Shown: positions 6,017 through 14,644 of the stretch, piece by piece
How positions within the stretch are numbered: position 1 is the stretch's first letter
Layout of the letters: each line of letters begins with the position of its first letter
NCBI RefSeq assembly: GCF_934202235.1
Contig: NZ_CAKPXS010000006.1
Coordinates: 1 to 51,759 of the forward strand
Source: an uncultured Limosilactobacillus sp.
Lineage (GTDB): Bacteria; Bacillota; Bacilli; Lactobacillales; Lactobacillaceae
Reading direction: 5' to 3'
DNA length: 51,759 nucleotides
Notes under the pieces: generated by a model
Told to the model about the DNA's origin: nothing
Databases searched by the model: none
Seen by the model: only the letters and a program-made list of their open reading frames with translations
Translations under genes and position numbers: made by a program

Positions 6017-8353
6017 CTAAACTCCTTTAATCCATGTGTTTTTCAGCTGTTCATAAACCCAGGCGGTCAACCGCCGCTGGTCGCTGTCCAAAAGCAGTTT
6101 TTCAGCCTGGAGACGAGCAAGGCGCCGCCGGTAAGTCGGCAACGAACTAAGGGCCACCTTGTCAGGTGACGGGTTCAAGCTCAGCAAACCATCTTTTATT
6201 GTAACAAATCCCCCATCATAAAACACCTGAATCATAAATTTTACAGTTGGGGGAGCAATTGTTAACTCGGCGGCTAGCTGTTTCATGCCAGCAGGCCAGG
6301 TGATTTGCCGGTGGTTCTTCAGCAAGCGATAGAGCGCAGCAAAATGATGACGGTCCGGAACCGCTTCGCCTTGTTGTCCTGACTGTGACCACAATAATAA
6401 ACGCAGCTTTGCTGGCTGCTGCGAGCTCATCATATCAGCCGCCAGTTCACCAATACTGGGTGGGCAGTCAACGATTGTGACATTTTGCCCCGCAAAGTCG
6501 ACTTGCCGGGCTTCTTCGGGGCTCAGCACTTTCCCGTTCGCGTGTCCCACCACGTTTTTCCGCAGGCGTTCACCATAAATGACGTAATTGCTTTTTTCCC
6601 TAAACATCGCCGGTGTCAACTGTCGAGTGCGGGAATCAACAACCTCTGCGGCCGTTAACTGGAGGTCCTTGAGCATTAGTTGAACACTTTGTTTACCCTT
6701 CCACTGGTTAATGTTCAGGGTAACGGCAAAGTTCACGCTCCCGGCGGGCGCAGCCGTTAATGCCGGAGCAAGTTTCCCCTGGTTAAAGGCCACGATGGTC
6801 TGCCGCCCGCGCTGTCCAGCAATGTTCACCCGCAGGTGGTTGTTGTCCTTGCCCATGGTTGACACACTGGTGATTTGCGGCTGCTTGATTTCAAAGACAG
6901 GCGTTTCGTTGTCGGGACCAAAGGGGTCCAGCCGGCGAACCTGCTTAGCCAGGAGGAGGTTAATCTCTTCCGGTAATAGCTGACCGCTAATCATCAATTG
7001 TGCCGGTCCCTTGTCCGCCAGGTGCTGGTCAGCAGCCGCCGCCTCGAAGGCCGCCCGAAGCTTGTCCAACACTGGCTGTTTGAAGGACAGCCCACAAGCC
7101 TGGCTGTGGCCACCAAAGGCTGTCATCAGGTCACGGTGCCCATCCAGTGCCTCAAAGAGGTTGAAGCCCGCAGAACTACGGCCAGATCCTTTATAGAGCT
7201 GCCCGTCGTCCGTGCTGGCAACAATTGTCGGTTTGCCCGTCGCTTCGACAAGCCGGGAAGCAACAATTCCTAATACACCCTGGTGCCAGCCGCGTCCGCA
7301 GATAAGCAGGGTTTGTCGCTGCTGGTTAGCAGCTGACAAGGCCTGCTGTGTCGCCTGCGTGGTAATTTGGTCGACTAACTGGCGACGTTGCTGGTTATCA
7401 TGATCAACCTTGTCGGCTAGCGATTTGGCTTCTGCCGGGTTCAGAGTCGTCAGCAGCCGAACTCCGTCATTGGCATTTGCCACCCGGCCAAGTGCGTTCA
7501 GCCGTGGCGCGATTTGAAAGCCGATGTCTTCAGTCGTGACGTTGTCCTCATCAACTCCGGCCAACTGGGCCAGCGCATGAAGCCCCAAACGCTGCTTTTG
7601 CCGCATCCGTTGCAACCCCAGACTAATCAGCGTCCGGTTTTCACCAGCAACAGAAACCACGTCGGCAATCTCGCCAATCGCAACCAAGTCTAACAATTCC
7701 TCAGGAAATTCCTCCAACAGTGCCCAGGCCACTTTAAAGGCAACTCCCACTCCAGATAAGTCGCCACCAGGATAGTCTGCTCCCGGGTACCGTGGGTGAA
7801 CGATCGCTACCGCCGGTGGTATGTGGTCAGCAAACTGGTGGTGGTCGGTCACCACCACGTCCACTCCCCGTTCATGGGCCAGTGTTAACGCTTTCCAACC
7901 AGCCACTCCGTTGTCAACGGTCACGATTAACTTCGTCCCGTCATCAATTAAGCGCTGATAGACCGCCGGATTAGGTCCGTACCCATCCTGAAAACGGTCT
8001 GGAATGTAGTAGTTAACGTTTGCGCCCAGCGTCAACAACGTTTCATACATCAACGAAGTACTCGTGATGCCGTCAGCATCGTAGTCACCGTAAACCGTAA
8101 TTTTGTCACCAGCTTCGACGGCCTGCTCAATCCGTGCTACTGCCTTGTCCATGTCATGGAGGGCCGCCGGTTCCACAATTGTTGACGGGTCGTTCGGGTG
8201 AAGGAAGGCCTCCGCTTCTTCTACCGAATGGCACCCGCGTTGGACCAAAATGGCCGCAACCGCTGCCGGTAGTTCATCAGCCTGCTGGATCTGCTTGACC
8301 AGGGCAGCATCCACCTCTGCCGGATACTGCCACTGGTAATGTGACTTGGCCAT
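6017..8353 (-). CDS. recJ: Single-stranded-DNA-specific 5'-3' exonuclease RecJ
   Basis: RecJ degrades single-stranded DNA from 5' ends in recombination and mismatch or base-excision repair. The 778-residue protein has the DHH-family motifs DYDADG (90-95), VTVDNG near 144 and DHH (170-172), then the DHHA1 motif GGHSQACG near 415 and an OB-like part. The last 200 residues form the Firmicutes C-terminal extension, whose end (TIAPPTVKFMIQVFYDGGF) resembles a winged-helix segment. It lies between an SDR gene and apt on one strand, and is intact. Confidence 0.96.
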   Translation of the reverse strand: MAKSHYQWQYPAEVDAALVKQIQQADELPAAVAAILVQRGCHSVEEAEAFLHPNDPSTIVEPAALHDMDKAVARIEQAVEAGDKITVYGDYDADGITSTSLMYETLLTLGANVNYYIPDRFQDGYGPNPAVYQRLIDDGTKLIVTVDNGVAGWKALTLAHERGVDVVVTDHHQFADHIPPAVAIVHPRYPGADYPGGDLSGVGVAFKVAWALLEEFPEELLDLVAIGEIADVVSVAGENRTLISLGLQRMRQKQRLGLHALAQLAGVDEDNVTTEDIGFQIAPRLNALGRVANANDGVRLLTTLNPAEAKSLADKVDHDNQQRRQLVDQITTQATQQALSAANQQRQTLLICGRGWHQGVLGIVASRLVEATGKPTIVASTDDGQLYKGSGRSSAGFNLFEALDGHRDLMTAFGGHSQACGLSFKQPVLDKLRAAFEAAAADQHLADKGPAQLMISGQLLPEEINLLLAKQVRRLDPFGPDNETPVFEIKQPQITSVSTMGKDNNHLRVNIAGQRGRQTIVAFNQGKLAPALTAAPAGSVNFAVTLNINQWKGKQSVQLMLKDLQLTAAEVVDSRTRQLTPAMFREKSNYVIYGERLRKNVVGHANGKVLSPEEARQVDFAGQNVTIVDCPPSIGELAADMMSSQQPAKLRLLLWSQSGQQGEAVPDRHHFAALYRLLKNHRQITWPAGMKQLAAELTIAPPTVKFMIQVFYDGGFVTIKDGLLSLNPSPDKVALSSLPTYRRRLARLQAEKLLLDSDQRRLTAWVYEQLKNTWIKGV

Positions 8354-8384
8354 TAACTTTCACACTCTTTCTCAAAATAATTGC

Positions 8385-8411
8385 GGCTGCACCAGCTAAC
8401 CTGTTGCAGCC
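8385..8411 (-). terminator. Weak hairpin between the SDR gene and recJ
   Basis: On the minus strand GGCTGCA (8411-8405) pairs with TGCAGCC (8391-8385) around a 13-base loop. GCAATTATTTTGAG follows, not a clean U-tract, so it may be a processing or weak attenuation site instead of a terminator. Confidence 0.35.
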
Positions 8412-8433
8412 ACTTTGCTTTTACCACTACCAA

Positions 8434-9267
8434 TTACAGTAGTTCTTTATGCTGCTGGAAATTGAAAAACCGTTTGATTGCCCAGTCACCAAGCCCCGGG
8501 ATAATTTGGTAAATCCAACTCAGTGTCCCCGTATAGCCAGGAACATTAATTTCCCGCGTCTTATAGCCGACATTATCCCAAACAGTTGACGCCAGCTTAT
8601 CCGTTGAAATCATCATATTGTCCGGCAAGTGTGAGAGGTAATCACCACTCGGGTCTGCCCGGTCAAAGAAAGCTGTATCCACCGGTCCCGGGTTGACCGT
8701 TAAGACCTGAACACCATAGTCAGCCACTTCCATCCGCAGGACATTGCTGAACTGGATGACCCCGGCCTTAGTTGCTGAATAGGCTGCTGCATGTGGCGTC
8801 GGAATTTTACCAGCGAGAGAACCAATATTGATGATTGCCCCGTAACCCTGATCCATCATCTGCTTGGCCACACAACGGCTCAAATACATGGTAGCCAGGA
8901 GGTTAACGTTGACCATCCGGTTCATCATTGACAGTGATTCTTTGACAGCCGCAGTCATGTCGCCCAAGCCGGCAGCATTAATCAGCACGTCAATGTCGCC
9001 CACCTCGTGCCGAATCTTTGTTAAGACGCGGTCGGTTTGATCGGGGTCAGTGACATCTAGCTGGTAGGCAAACGACGGCCGTCCAGACAGCACCAAACAG
9101 CGCCGTGACACCTGCTGCAGGAGGTCCAAACTACGGGCACACACGACTACGATTGCGCCACGGCGGGCGGCCTCCAGTGCTAACGCCTTACCAATTCCCT
9201 GGGAACCACCGGTAATCAAGACCACTTTGTTTTTCAGCTTTCGTAGTGATTTCATCCGACTCATCAT
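8434..9267 (-). CDS. Short-chain dehydrogenase/reductase (SDR)
   Basis: This is a classical NAD(P)-dependent SDR of 277 residues. The Rossmann motif TGGSQGIG is at 19-26, NAAG at 107-110, and the catalytic Ser160, Tyr173 and Lys177 are in IGS and YSATK. The substrate is unknown. A basic N-terminus (SRMKSLRKLKNK) and a hydrophobic C-terminal part (WIYQIIPGLGDW) suggest membrane association. The ATG overlaps the rnz stop by four bases, so the two are translationally coupled; this rnz-SDR-recJ order recurs in lactobacilli, but a functional link to RNase Z is unproven. Confidence 0.92.
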   Translation of the reverse strand: MMSRMKSLRKLKNKVVLITGGSQGIGKALALEAARRGAIVVVCARSLDLLQQVSRRCLVLSGRPSFAYQLDVTDPDQTDRVLTKIRHEVGDIDVLINAAGLGDMTAAVKESLSMMNRMVNVNLLATMYLSRCVAKQMMDQGYGAIINIGSLAGKIPTPHAAAYSATKAGVIQFSNVLRMEVADYGVQVLTVNPGPVDTAFFDRADPSGDYLSHLPDNMMISTDKLASTVWDNVGYKTREINVPGYTGTLSWIYQIIPGLGDWAIKRFFNFQQHKELL

Positions 9268-10208
9268 TTTGATTGCTCCTCCCCCACAAACGGGATCTTA
9301 ACCACTTCAAAGTCATTCACAACCCAGGTTTGCGGGAAAACGTCCCGCACCTGGTAAGCCAACTGATAGGCCGCCTTGCCAACATAACGTGCTGAGATAT
9401 GCGTCAGCAATAGCTTACCCACGCCCGCCTTTTGGGCAATTTTGGCAGCCTGTTCTGACGTTGAATGATAATACTTTTTGGCCATGCGCGACTCACTCTT
9501 ATCGAAGGTCGCTTCGTGAACCAGCACGTCTGCGTTATGTGCCAACTTGACCGTATTGTCTGTTGGCCGCGTATCACCCATAATGGCAACAATCCGGCCG
9601 GGTTGCGCCGGACCAATGTACTGGCGGCCATCCACTGTTCGGCCATCCGCTAAGATCACCGTTTTGCCGGCCTTCAGTTGACCATAGATTGGACCCGAAG
9701 GGATATTATCGGCTCGCAGCTTATCTACCAGTAGCTCTCCCGGGTGATCAGCTTCAACGATTCTGTAACCAAAACAGGCAATGTTGTGGTCCAACTTAGC
9801 GGCAGTGACCGTAAAGGTCTTATCCTGAAAAATAATGCCGCCACGAGTCAGCTCAACAAAGTGCAGGGGGTAAGCAAGCCGCGTCCCACTCACCCGCAGG
9901 GAAGTCAAAACAAAATCCTTGATCCCTGCCGGCCCATAAATAGTCAGCGGACCACTTCCGCCCTGAAAAGAACGGGAAGATAAGAGTCCCGGCAGGCCAT
10001 AAATGTGGTCCCCGTGAAGGTGGGTAATAAAGATCTTCTCAATCTTGCGCGGACGGATTGTTGTTTTCAAGATCTGGTGCTGAGTCGCCTCGCCAACATC
10101 AAACAGCCAAACCGCATTTCGTTCATCCAGTAGTTTCAGGGCAGTGCTGCTAACGTTACGCAGTTTGCTGGGTGAGCCCGCACCCGTTCCCAAAAATTCA
10201 AGTTCCAT
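9264..10208 (-). CDS. rnz: Ribonuclease Z
   Basis: RNase Z trims tRNA precursors lacking an encoded CCA (as tRNA-Ser in this window). The 314-residue protein is the short ElaC/RNase Z form of the metallo-beta-lactamase fold. The zinc motif HLHGDH is at 63-68, followed by IYGLPGLL; GDTRPTD and the C-terminal HSTSEQAAKIA block with LLTHIS complete the site. It lies 28 bases after obgE and overlaps the SDR gene. Confidence 0.96.
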   Translation of the reverse strand: MELEFLGTGAGSPSKLRNVSSTALKLLDERNAVWLFDVGEATQHQILKTTIRPRKIEKIFITHLHGDHIYGLPGLLSSRSFQGGSGPLTIYGPAGIKDFVLTSLRVSGTRLAYPLHFVELTRGGIIFQDKTFTVTAAKLDHNIACFGYRIVEADHPGELLVDKLRADNIPSGPIYGQLKAGKTVILADGRTVDGRQYIGPAQPGRIVAIMGDTRPTDNTVKLAHNADVLVHEATFDKSESRMAKKYYHSTSEQAAKIAQKAGVGKLLLTHISARYVGKAAYQLAYQVRDVFPQTWVVNDFEVVKIPFVGEEQSK

Positions 10209-10236
10209 CTAATCGTCAGCCTTTCTGCTTCTTTTC

Positions 10237-11550
10237 CTATTGGACAAATTCAAAGGCAAAGTCACCAATCTGAACCGTTTCTCCGTCCTTAATGCCCCGC
10301 TTGCGCAGTGCAGCATCAACGCCCATCCGCCGTAGCTGACGGGCAAACCGCAACTGGCTGTCCTGGTGAGTTAAGTCGGTCATTGCTAGCAGGCGTTCCA
10401 GTTTCTTGCCGCTGACCAGCCACGTTCCCGCACTATCACGAGTAATCTCAAAGTCAGCCTCGCTCTTTTGCCGTGGCCGGTACTCAACTGTGCTTTCCTC
10501 CTGCTCGTCATGACTATTGGCATCAAATGACGGCGTTTGGTCAAGTAAGTCTGCCGTTGCCAGCATTAATTCACGCGTCCCCTGGTGAGTTAGTGCCGAA
10601 ATGGCCATTAATTGAGGTGATTCAGGTAAGGTGTCATCAGCCGCCAATTGTGCCTTGAAGTGTGCATAGTTCTCAGCACTGTTAGGCATATCCATCTTCG
10701 TGGCCACGACAATCTGCGGTCGTTTCAACAATTCTGGATCATACGCGGCCAGCTCGTGATTAATAACGTGAAAGCGGTCCAACGCCTGTTCCGGGTCCTC
10801 ACTACTCATGTCCACCAAGTGCAGGAGAACACGGGTCCGTTCAATGTGCCGGAGAAACTTCAAGCCGAGACCGACGCCCTTGGCTGCTCCGCTGATCAAA
10901 CCAGGCATGTCAGCCATAGCAAAGTCACGACCGTCATCGAGCATGACCATCCCTAAATTAGGCACCAGGGTGGTAAACTCGTAAGCTGCTACTTTGGGCC
11001 GGGCACCGGTAACCACCGACAGCAGAGTAGACTTCCCAACGGACGGGAATCCCACGAGACCGACATCAGCCAACATCTTCAACTCTAACTCCAGGTAGGA
11101 GTCTTCGCCCGGCTCGCCGTTTTCGGCAATTTCAGGTGCCGGATTCTTCGGTGTTGCAAAGTGGATGTTTCCACGGCCGCCACGACCACCATGGGCAATG
11201 ACTAATTCCTGGCCGTCTTTAACCAGGTCCCCGATGACCTGACCACTATCCAGGTCCTTCACGGTGGTACCGGCTGGGACAGCAACGACCGTATCCTGTG
11301 CCGAAGCACCGGTCTTTTGCTTACTCCCACCGGCCATCCCGTTTGCCGCCTTAAAAATGCGGTGATAACGGAAATCCATCAGGGTCCGCAAACCCGGGTC
11401 GACTTTTAAAATAATACTGCCGCCACGGCCACCATCACCACCAGCGGGGCCACCATTCGGGACGTATTTTTCTCGGCGGAAAGCAACCATGCCGTTGCCA
11501 CCCCGACCGGCGTGGGCCTCAATCTTAATTTGATCCACAAAAGTATTCAT
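10237..11550 (-). CDS. obgE: GTPase ObgE/CgtA
   Basis: Obg binds the 50S subunit and couples ribosome assembly to GTP and ppGpp levels. The 437-residue protein has the glycine-rich Obg fold (1-158, with GGDGGRGG near 37-44), the G domain (GFPSVGKS at 167-174, DMPGLI near 213, ATKMD near 286) and the OCT domain at the end. The start MNTFVDQIKI is canonical. A near-consensus promoter sits right after the uvrC stop, so it heads the obgE-rnz-SDR-recJ-apt run. Confidence 0.97.
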   Translation of the reverse strand: MNTFVDQIKIEAHAGRGGNGMVAFRREKYVPNGGPAGGDGGRGGSIILKVDPGLRTLMDFRYHRIFKAANGMAGGSKQKTGASAQDTVVAVPAGTTVKDLDSGQVIGDLVKDGQELVIAHGGRGGRGNIHFATPKNPAPEIAENGEPGEDSYLELELKMLADVGLVGFPSVGKSTLLSVVTGARPKVAAYEFTTLVPNLGMVMLDDGRDFAMADMPGLISGAAKGVGLGLKFLRHIERTRVLLHLVDMSSEDPEQALDRFHVINHELAAYDPELLKRPQIVVATKMDMPNSAENYAHFKAQLAADDTLPESPQLMAISALTHQGTRELMLATADLLDQTPSFDANSHDEQEESTVEYRPRQKSEADFEITRDSAGTWLVSGKKLERLLAMTDLTHQDSQLRFARQLRRMGVDAALRKRGIKDGETVQIGDFAFEFVQ

Positions 11551-11579
11551 CTATCTCGTTCCTTTTCCTTGATATTGCT

Positions 11580-11608
11580 AGTATATTCGATTGTTCAGCA
11601 ACCGTCAA
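11580..11608 (-). promoter_or_regulatory. Promoter of obgE
   Basis: On the minus strand TTGACG (11608-11603), 17-base spacer, TATACT (11585-11580), 30 bases before the obgE ATG and directly after the uvrC stop codon. Confidence 0.78.
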
Positions 11609-11610
11609 AA

Positions 11611-13425
11611 TCAGTCGTGGCTACTCCCGCGGTTGACGTCAGCGTGTTTCTGCAAGGACAATTTGATCAGCTGGGCGGTTTTATTGGGAATCCCCAGCTC
11701 ATGAATTTGCGCTACCGGGGCATCAGCAATCGCGTTAATCGACCCAAAATTCTTGAGCAGCTTAGTCCGCGTCCGCGGACCAACCCCTTGAATCTGGTCT
11801 AAGCGCGAGCTTAATGAGTGCTTGGTATGTGTTTTCCGGTGAAAGGTAATGGCAAAGCGGTGCACCTCATCTTGGATCCGCTGAACCAGGTAAAACCCCT
11901 GACTACGCGGATTCAAGTGAACATGCTGATCGCCACTGCCATACAGCAAGTCTGCAGTCTTGTGCTTGTCATTTTTAACCATCCCCACTACCGGGATAGC
12001 TAAGTCTAATTCGTTAACCAAGACGTCCTTGACCGCATCCATTTGAATTTGACCACCGTCCATAAAAATCATGTCCGGCATTGGCTGTCCTTCCTTGAGC
12101 AACCGCGAGTAACGCCGGCGAATGACTTCCCTGGTGCTGGCAGCCTCATCAGCGTGATTAATCACCGTTTTCAGTTTGTACTTCCGGTAAAGCTTTTTTG
12201 CTGGCTTGCCGTCCACAAACACTACCATCGCGCTTACCGGGTCGGCTCCCTGGATATGCGAATGGTCAAAGGCCTCAATCTTATGACCAGCTGGTAACCC
12301 AAGCGCATCAGTAATTTCTTTCATGGCACCAGTTGTCTTCTCGGTATCCATCGCCATCAAGCGGAACTTATCGTTTAACGCCAATTCCGCATTTTCGGCC
12401 GCCAGTTTCATTAACCGACGCTTTTCCCCTCGTTGCGGCGTCCGAACTGGGACGCCCAAAATGTCACTGATTTCGTGGTTGGGCAGTCCCGCTGGTAAGA
12501 GAATTTCTTTTGGCAGGAGGTTATTTTTCCGCTGGTAGAACTGCAAGATAAAGCTGGTCATTTCCTCTTCAGCGGTGTCCACTACCGGGAAGAGCCGTTT
12601 TTCCCGCTTCATTAACCGGGCTTGACGAATAAAGAACACTTGGATAGACAACCAACCCTTGTCCAGGTAAAAGTTAATAATATCCCGTGGCGTTTTATCG
12701 TTACTAATGATTTTTTGCTTTTCAACCGTCACATCAATATAGTGCAGCTGGTCGCGAATTTCGGCAGCCCGTTCGTACTCCATTTGGGCAGAAGCTGCCT
12801 TCATCTTTGCGACCAAGTGTTTTTTGACTTCACCCGTATTACCATTTAAAAATGACTTAATTCGTTCAATCTGCCGGTCATAAGTTTCTTTGGGCACCTC
12901 TTGAAAACAAGCTCCCAGGCACTGGTCAAGGTGGTAGTAAAGACACGGTCGCCCCTGATAACCATTACAACGACGGAGAGGATAAACCTTTTGAATAAAG
13001 TTGACCGTTCCTTCAGCAGCAGTAACGTTCGGGTACGGACCAAAGTAGTAGGCCCCGTCGTGTTCAACCTGACCAGTGATTTTAATCTGCGGGTCCCGTT
13101 CGTTAGTAATTTTAATATACGGGTATCCCGTGGTGTGCAGCAGTTTGATGTTGTAATACGGTTGGTGTTCCTGAATCAGCGTAATTTCCAGCAGGAATGA
13201 TTCCTTATTCGAGTCGGTAACGATGATGTCAAAGTCGTGGACCTGCGAGACCATCGCCGCCACCTTACCAGTATGACTACTCTTAAAGTAGGAACGTACC
13301 CGATTTTTTAAATTTTTTGCCTTACCGACGTAGATAATCTTCCCGTTAATATCTTTCATCATATAACAACCCGGCCGATCAGGTAGTAAGGCTAACTTTC
13401 GTTCAAGGTGTTCACTGGCCATCAA
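11611..13425 (-). CDS. uvrC: UvrABC excinuclease subunit C
   Basis: UvrC makes both incisions in nucleotide excision repair. The 604-residue protein has the N-terminal GIY-YIG nuclease (GCYMMKDINGKIIYVGKAKN from residue 20), a UVR motif near 205-240, the RNase H-like C-terminal nuclease (IEAFDHSHIQG, FMDGGQIQ) and a helix-hairpin-helix pair (LDQIQGVGPRTRTKLLKNFG). Length and order are normal. I found no SOS box before it. The upstream ATPase gene is separated by a terminator. Confidence 0.97.
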   Translation of the reverse strand: MMASEHLERKLALLPDRPGCYMMKDINGKIIYVGKAKNLKNRVRSYFKSSHTGKVAAMVSQVHDFDIIVTDSNKESFLLEITLIQEHQPYYNIKLLHTTGYPYIKITNERDPQIKITGQVEHDGAYYFGPYPNVTAAEGTVNFIQKVYPLRRCNGYQGRPCLYYHLDQCLGACFQEVPKETYDRQIERIKSFLNGNTGEVKKHLVAKMKAASAQMEYERAAEIRDQLHYIDVTVEKQKIISNDKTPRDIINFYLDKGWLSIQVFFIRQARLMKREKRLFPVVDTAEEEMTSFILQFYQRKNNLLPKEILLPAGLPNHEISDILGVPVRTPQRGEKRRLMKLAAENAELALNDKFRLMAMDTEKTTGAMKEITDALGLPAGHKIEAFDHSHIQGADPVSAMVVFVDGKPAKKLYRKYKLKTVINHADEAASTREVIRRRYSRLLKEGQPMPDMIFMDGGQIQMDAVKDVLVNELDLAIPVVGMVKNDKHKTADLLYGSGDQHVHLNPRSQGFYLVQRIQDEVHRFAITFHRKTHTKHSLSSRLDQIQGVGPRTRTKLLKNFGSINAIADAPVAQIHELGIPNKTAQLIKLSLQKHADVNRGSSHD

Positions 13426-13484
13426 TGCTCCTCCTTCCCGTAAATATCAATATAATATTTTATCTCATTTGCCGTAACCAAGGC

Positions 13485-13524
13485 AAAGAAAAAGAAACAC
13501 TAGTCCTGCCGCCAAGACTAGTGT
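13485..13524 (-). terminator. Intrinsic terminator of the GlnQ-type ATPase gene
   Basis: On the minus strand ACACTAGTC (13524-13516) pairs perfectly with GACTAGTGT (13505-13497) around a 10-base loop, and TTCTTTTTCTTT follows. Confidence 0.87.
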
Positions 13525-13550
13525 TCCTTATTAAATGACAAACCGTTCTG

Positions 13551-14297
13551 TTAAGCTTCCAAGATCTTTTGCATAAACTCCTGCGCCCGCTTAGTTTGCT
13601 GGTGGGCAAAGAATTCCTCAGGCGTCCCCGTCTCCTGAATATAACCATCGGCCATGAACCAAATCTGATCGGCAACGCTCTTGGCAAAGCCCATTTCGTG
13701 CGTGACCACAACCATCGTCATACCATTATTGGCCAGCTGCTGCATAACTTTTAACACTTCCCCCACCATCTCGGGATCAAGCGCACTAGTTGGTTCGTCA
13801 AACAACATTACTTCTGGCTTCATCGCCAAGCTCCGGGCAATCGCCACCCGCTGCTGCTGACCACCCGAAAGGCTCATCGGGTAAGCATTGGCCTTGTCAC
13901 CCATTCCGACCTGCTCCAGCAGTTTCTTAGCTTCTGCTTCTGCTTCTTTCTCTGGCATATTTTTAACCTTCATCGGCGCCAGTTTGACGTTGTCCAGGAC
14001 CGTCATGTTGGGAAAGAGGTTAAAGCTTTGGAAAACCATTCCCATCTTGGCCCGCATCTTTTGAACGTCCGCGGCCCCCAGCTGTGTTAGGTCGGTTCCC
14101 TCAAAGAGAATCTTCCCACTCGTCGGCTTTTCCAAAAGGTTCAGGCAACGCAAAAACGTTGACTTGCCAGCGCCAGACGGACCGATGACGCAAATTACCT
14201 GCCCCTTGTTGACCTTTTCGCTGATGTTTTCCAGAATAACGTTGTCACCAAAGGCTTTCTTTAACTGTTGGATTTCAATCATCGTCTGTGCTGCCAT
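13551..14297 (-). CDS. glnQ: Orphan polar-amino-acid ABC transporter ATPase (GlnQ type)
   Basis: The 248-residue cytoplasmic ATPase has Walker A GPSGAGKST (39-47), a Q-loop (VFQSFNLFPNMTV), signature LSGGQQQR (143-150), Walker B VMLFDEPTSALDP and the switch His in VVTHEMG. It groups by motif with GlnQ/ArtP-type subunits of glutamine, arginine or cystine importers. No permease or binding protein gene lies nearby, and it has its own promoter and terminator, so it must work with components encoded elsewhere. The substrate is unknown. A palindrome lies in its upstream region. Confidence 0.9.
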   Translation of the reverse strand: MAAQTMIEIQQLKKAFGDNVILENISEKVNKGQVICVIGPSGAGKSTFLRCLNLLEKPTSGKILFEGTDLTQLGAADVQKMRAKMGMVFQSFNLFPNMTVLDNVKLAPMKVKNMPEKEAEAEAKKLLEQVGMGDKANAYPMSLSGGQQQRVAIARSLAMKPEVMLFDEPTSALDPEMVGEVLKVMQQLANNGMTMVVVTHEMGFAKSVADQIWFMADGYIQETGTPEEFFAHQQTKRAQEFMQKILEA

Positions 14298-14332
14298 GGA
14301 TATTCCTCCCGCAATCTTTAATTAATAGCACT

Positions 14333-14360
14333 ATTATACCCTACATGGTTTATTATGCAA
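14333..14360 (-). promoter_or_regulatory. Promoter of the GlnQ-type ATPase gene
   Basis: On the minus strand TTGCAT (14360-14355), 16-base spacer, perfect TATAAT (14338-14333). Confidence 0.75.
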
Positions 14361-14381
14361 TGGTTTAGTTTAATTTTGTTT

Positions 14382-14405
14382 AATTATTCATCAATTTGAA
14401 TAATT
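14382..14405. promoter_or_regulatory. Palindrome between divergent promoters (possible operator)
   Basis: AATTATTCA (14382-14390) and TGAATAATT (14397-14405) are perfect 9-base inverted arms around TCAATT. The site overlaps the -35 of the rightward micro-gene promoter and lies 22 bases upstream of the ATPase -35. The half-site resembles that of an arginine-repressor box, but the half orientation is reversed, so I do not assign a regulator. Confidence 0.5.
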
Positions 14406-14432
14406 GCCTGTGTTTGTAATTCATGGTAGCAT
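14404..14432 (+). promoter_or_regulatory. Promoter of the 42-residue micro-protein gene
   Basis: TTGCCT (14404-14409), 17-base spacer, TAGCAT (14427-14432), 22 bases before the start codon. Confidence 0.5.
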
Positions 14433-14454
14433 TAAGCAAACGGAGGTGGCAACG

Positions 14455-14583
14455 ATGGGATTAGTAACCCGCCAGTCAAAAAAGCTCGATGACTTATTTG
14501 CCAAACTGGCTAAAGAACCAGCAACCAAGCCGAAGAAACCCGCCCATGACGACAAGAATGGGCAGGACAAGAAAATGAAATAA
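14455..14583 (+). CDS. 42-residue basic micro-protein (SPJ_0845-like)
   Basis: This short frame reads MGLVTRQSKKLDDLFAKLAK followed by a Lys/Pro/Asp-rich tail ending KKMK. GGAGGT lies seven bases before the ATG, a promoter stands upstream, and a terminator begins 15 bases after the stop, so it has the full anatomy of a monocistronic gene. The N-terminus (MGL, then basic residues and xLDxLFxxLA) resembles the small SPJ_0845 family of streptococci and lactobacilli; I recall that family from its N-terminal pattern and cannot test it here. Function is unknown; the tail is likely disordered. Confidence 0.75.
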   Translation: MGLVTRQSKKLDDLFAKLAKEPATKPKKPAHDDKNGQDKKMK

Positions 14584-14598
14584 GTTAAGGATGAAAAT

Positions 14599-14640
14599 AG
14601 CCGGTAGCGTTTCTGATGAGAAATGCTGCCGGCTCTTCTT
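14599..14640. terminator. Bidirectional terminator between the micro-gene and engB
   Basis: AGCCGGTAGCGTTTCT (14599-14614) pairs with AGAAATGCTGCCGGCT (14619-14634) with one G-T pair and a GATG loop; CTTCTTT follows on the right and ATTTTCAT on the left in minus-strand sense. Confidence 0.82.
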
Positions 14641-14644
14641 TGGA

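Noticed and set aside
14382..14405. Palindrome as an arginine-repressor (ARG) box
   Set aside because: Half-sites are in the opposite order to the ARG box and no arginine gene is adjacent; kept only as an unassigned palindrome.
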